A stretch of DNA of 64,000 bases from Granulicella aggregans (GTDB taxonomy: Bacteria > Acidobacteriota > Terriglobia > Terriglobales > Acidobacteriaceae): contig NZ_JAGSYE010000002.1 in the NCBI RefSeq assembly GCF_025685565.1, positions 682,001 through 746,000 on the forward strand. Direction: 5' to 3'. Made by a program: the position numbers and the translations under genes. The notes beneath the pieces were generated by a model, which was given only the letters and a program-made list of their open reading frames with translations, was not told where the DNA came from and did no database searches. Below, one piece after another: positions 63,429 through 64,000 of this stretch. Numbering within the stretch: position 1 is the stretch's first letter; every line of letters begins with the position of its first letter.

Positions 63429-64000
63429 ATGTCTATGCCGTCCCAAAACGAGACCATCGCCGTCGCCATGTCCGGAGGAGTCGACTCCTCTGCCGTCGCC
63501 GCGCTGCTCCGCGCCCAGGGCCATACCCTGATTGGCCTTACGTTGCAGCTCTGGAACCAGCGCCGCCTCGCCGGCCACGAGGGCATGCCTGAAGCCGTTC
63601 AAGGCCGCTGCTGCTCCATCGACGACGTCTACGATGCCCGCCGCGTCTCCGAACAGCTCGACATCCCTTACTACCTCGTCAATCAGCAGGACCGCTTCGA
63701 AGCTGAAGTCGTAAAGCCCTTCGTCAGCGAATACCTCGCCGGCCGCACGCCCATTCCCTGCACCCTCTGCAACAACCACCTCAAGTTCGACCAGCTCCTC
63801 ATCACCGCCCGCCAGATCGGCGCCGACCGCATCGCCACCGGGCATTACGCGCGCAATCACTTCGACGCGTCGCGTGGCCGCTGGATTCTCTCCCGCCCCG
63901 AAGACAAGTCGAAGGACCAAACCTACTTTCTCTTCGGTCTGACGCAGGAGCAGCTCTCCCGCACACTCTTCCCTCTCGGCGAAATGCAGAAGCCCGCCGT
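63429..64000 (+). CDS. mnmA: tRNA-specific 2-thiouridylase (3' end cut by window)
   Basis: Adds sulfur to U34 of Lys, Glu and Gln tRNAs with ATP. ATG 63429 (MSMPSQNETIAVAMSGGVDSSAVAALLRAQGH) contains the PP-loop SGGVDSS (about 15-21). Further motifs are CCSIDDVYDARRVSEQLDIPYYLVN, GRTPIPCTLCNNHLKFDQLL with the first catalytic Cys (CTLCN, about 111), ATGHYAR (about 137) and the tRNA-binding KDQTYFLFGLTQEQL. The frame is open to the window edge. GAAAAGAG precedes the start. It diverges from the Uma2 gene with 49 bases between starts. Confidence 0.96.
   Translation, partial: MSMPSQNETIAVAMSGGVDSSAVAALLRAQGHTLIGLTLQLWNQRRLAGHEGMPEAVQGRCCSIDDVYDARRVSEQLDIPYYLVNQQDRFEAEVVKPFVSEYLAGRTPIPCTLCNNHLKFDQLLITARQIGADRIATGHYARNHFDASRGRWILSRPEDKSKDQTYFLFGLTQEQLSRTLFPLGEMQKPA

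Overview
The window looks like core chromosome from an acidobacterium of the class Terriglobia (Acidobacteriaceae; Granulicella, Edaphobacter or Terriglobus type). This is inferred from high GC, mostly house-keeping gene content, many exported proteins of unknown function, and GC-rich dispersed hairpin repeats in the gaps. No rRNA, tRNA, CRISPR array, insertion sequence or prophage was recognised. The window opens inside a cyclophilin gene (1-676, minus) and closes inside mnmA (from 63429, plus).

Layout. 1-3.6 kb: secreted cyclophilin, two small proteins, then the membrane part of the F-type ATP synthase (atpE, atpB, two small assembly proteins) on the minus strand, without the F1 genes. 3.6-9 kb: lysS with an in-frame palindromic repeat, an Rrf2 regulator, a YmdB phosphodiesterase and an exported repeat protein. 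9-22.9 kb: a long smc, exported unknowns, a haem-c/toroid protein, purC, a CvpA-type protein, a Fis-like factor beside a lone secretin, and an MFS exporter. 23-35.2 kb: a 12-kb minus-strand branched-chain amino-acid cluster in transcription order leuA-leuB-orf-leuC-leuD-orf-ilvD-orf-ilvB-orf-ilvN-ilvC. Four envelope-type proteins of unknown role are spliced into it, and a LysR regulator diverges from leuA. 36-46 kb: envelope proteins, an acetyltransferase, ftsY-ribD-ribE, an HD protein, rho, rpoZ and a ComM/YifB ATPase. 46-64 kb: a HEAT protein, a frameshifted acetyltransferase, sdaA, a Tat-exported oxidoreductase, an 18-residue Lys/Ala micropeptide gene, a coiled-coil membrane protein, a glycine-oxidase-like enzyme, citrate synthase, cysteine desulfurase, a KimA-like transporter with an RNA-repair-type nucleotidyltransferase, glutathione peroxidase, an M61 peptidase, a lone Clp N-domain protein, a Uma2 nuclease-fold protein and mnmA.

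Functional links. The leu/ilv cluster covers the leucine branch and the common valine/isoleucine steps except the aminotransferase and threonine deaminase. ribD and ribE give two riboflavin steps. The NifS-type desulfurase can supply sulfur to MnmA. rpoZ-rho and ftsY-smc are information and cell-cycle genes.

The most unusual signals are: (1) a dispersed hairpin family whose stems differ but stay paired while a 7-base loop of pattern GYNKYAT is kept, one copy lying in frame inside lysS and translated as part of an inserted linker; and (2) an 18-residue polycationic peptide gene with its own near-consensus promoter and a 14-bp terminator-like hairpin.
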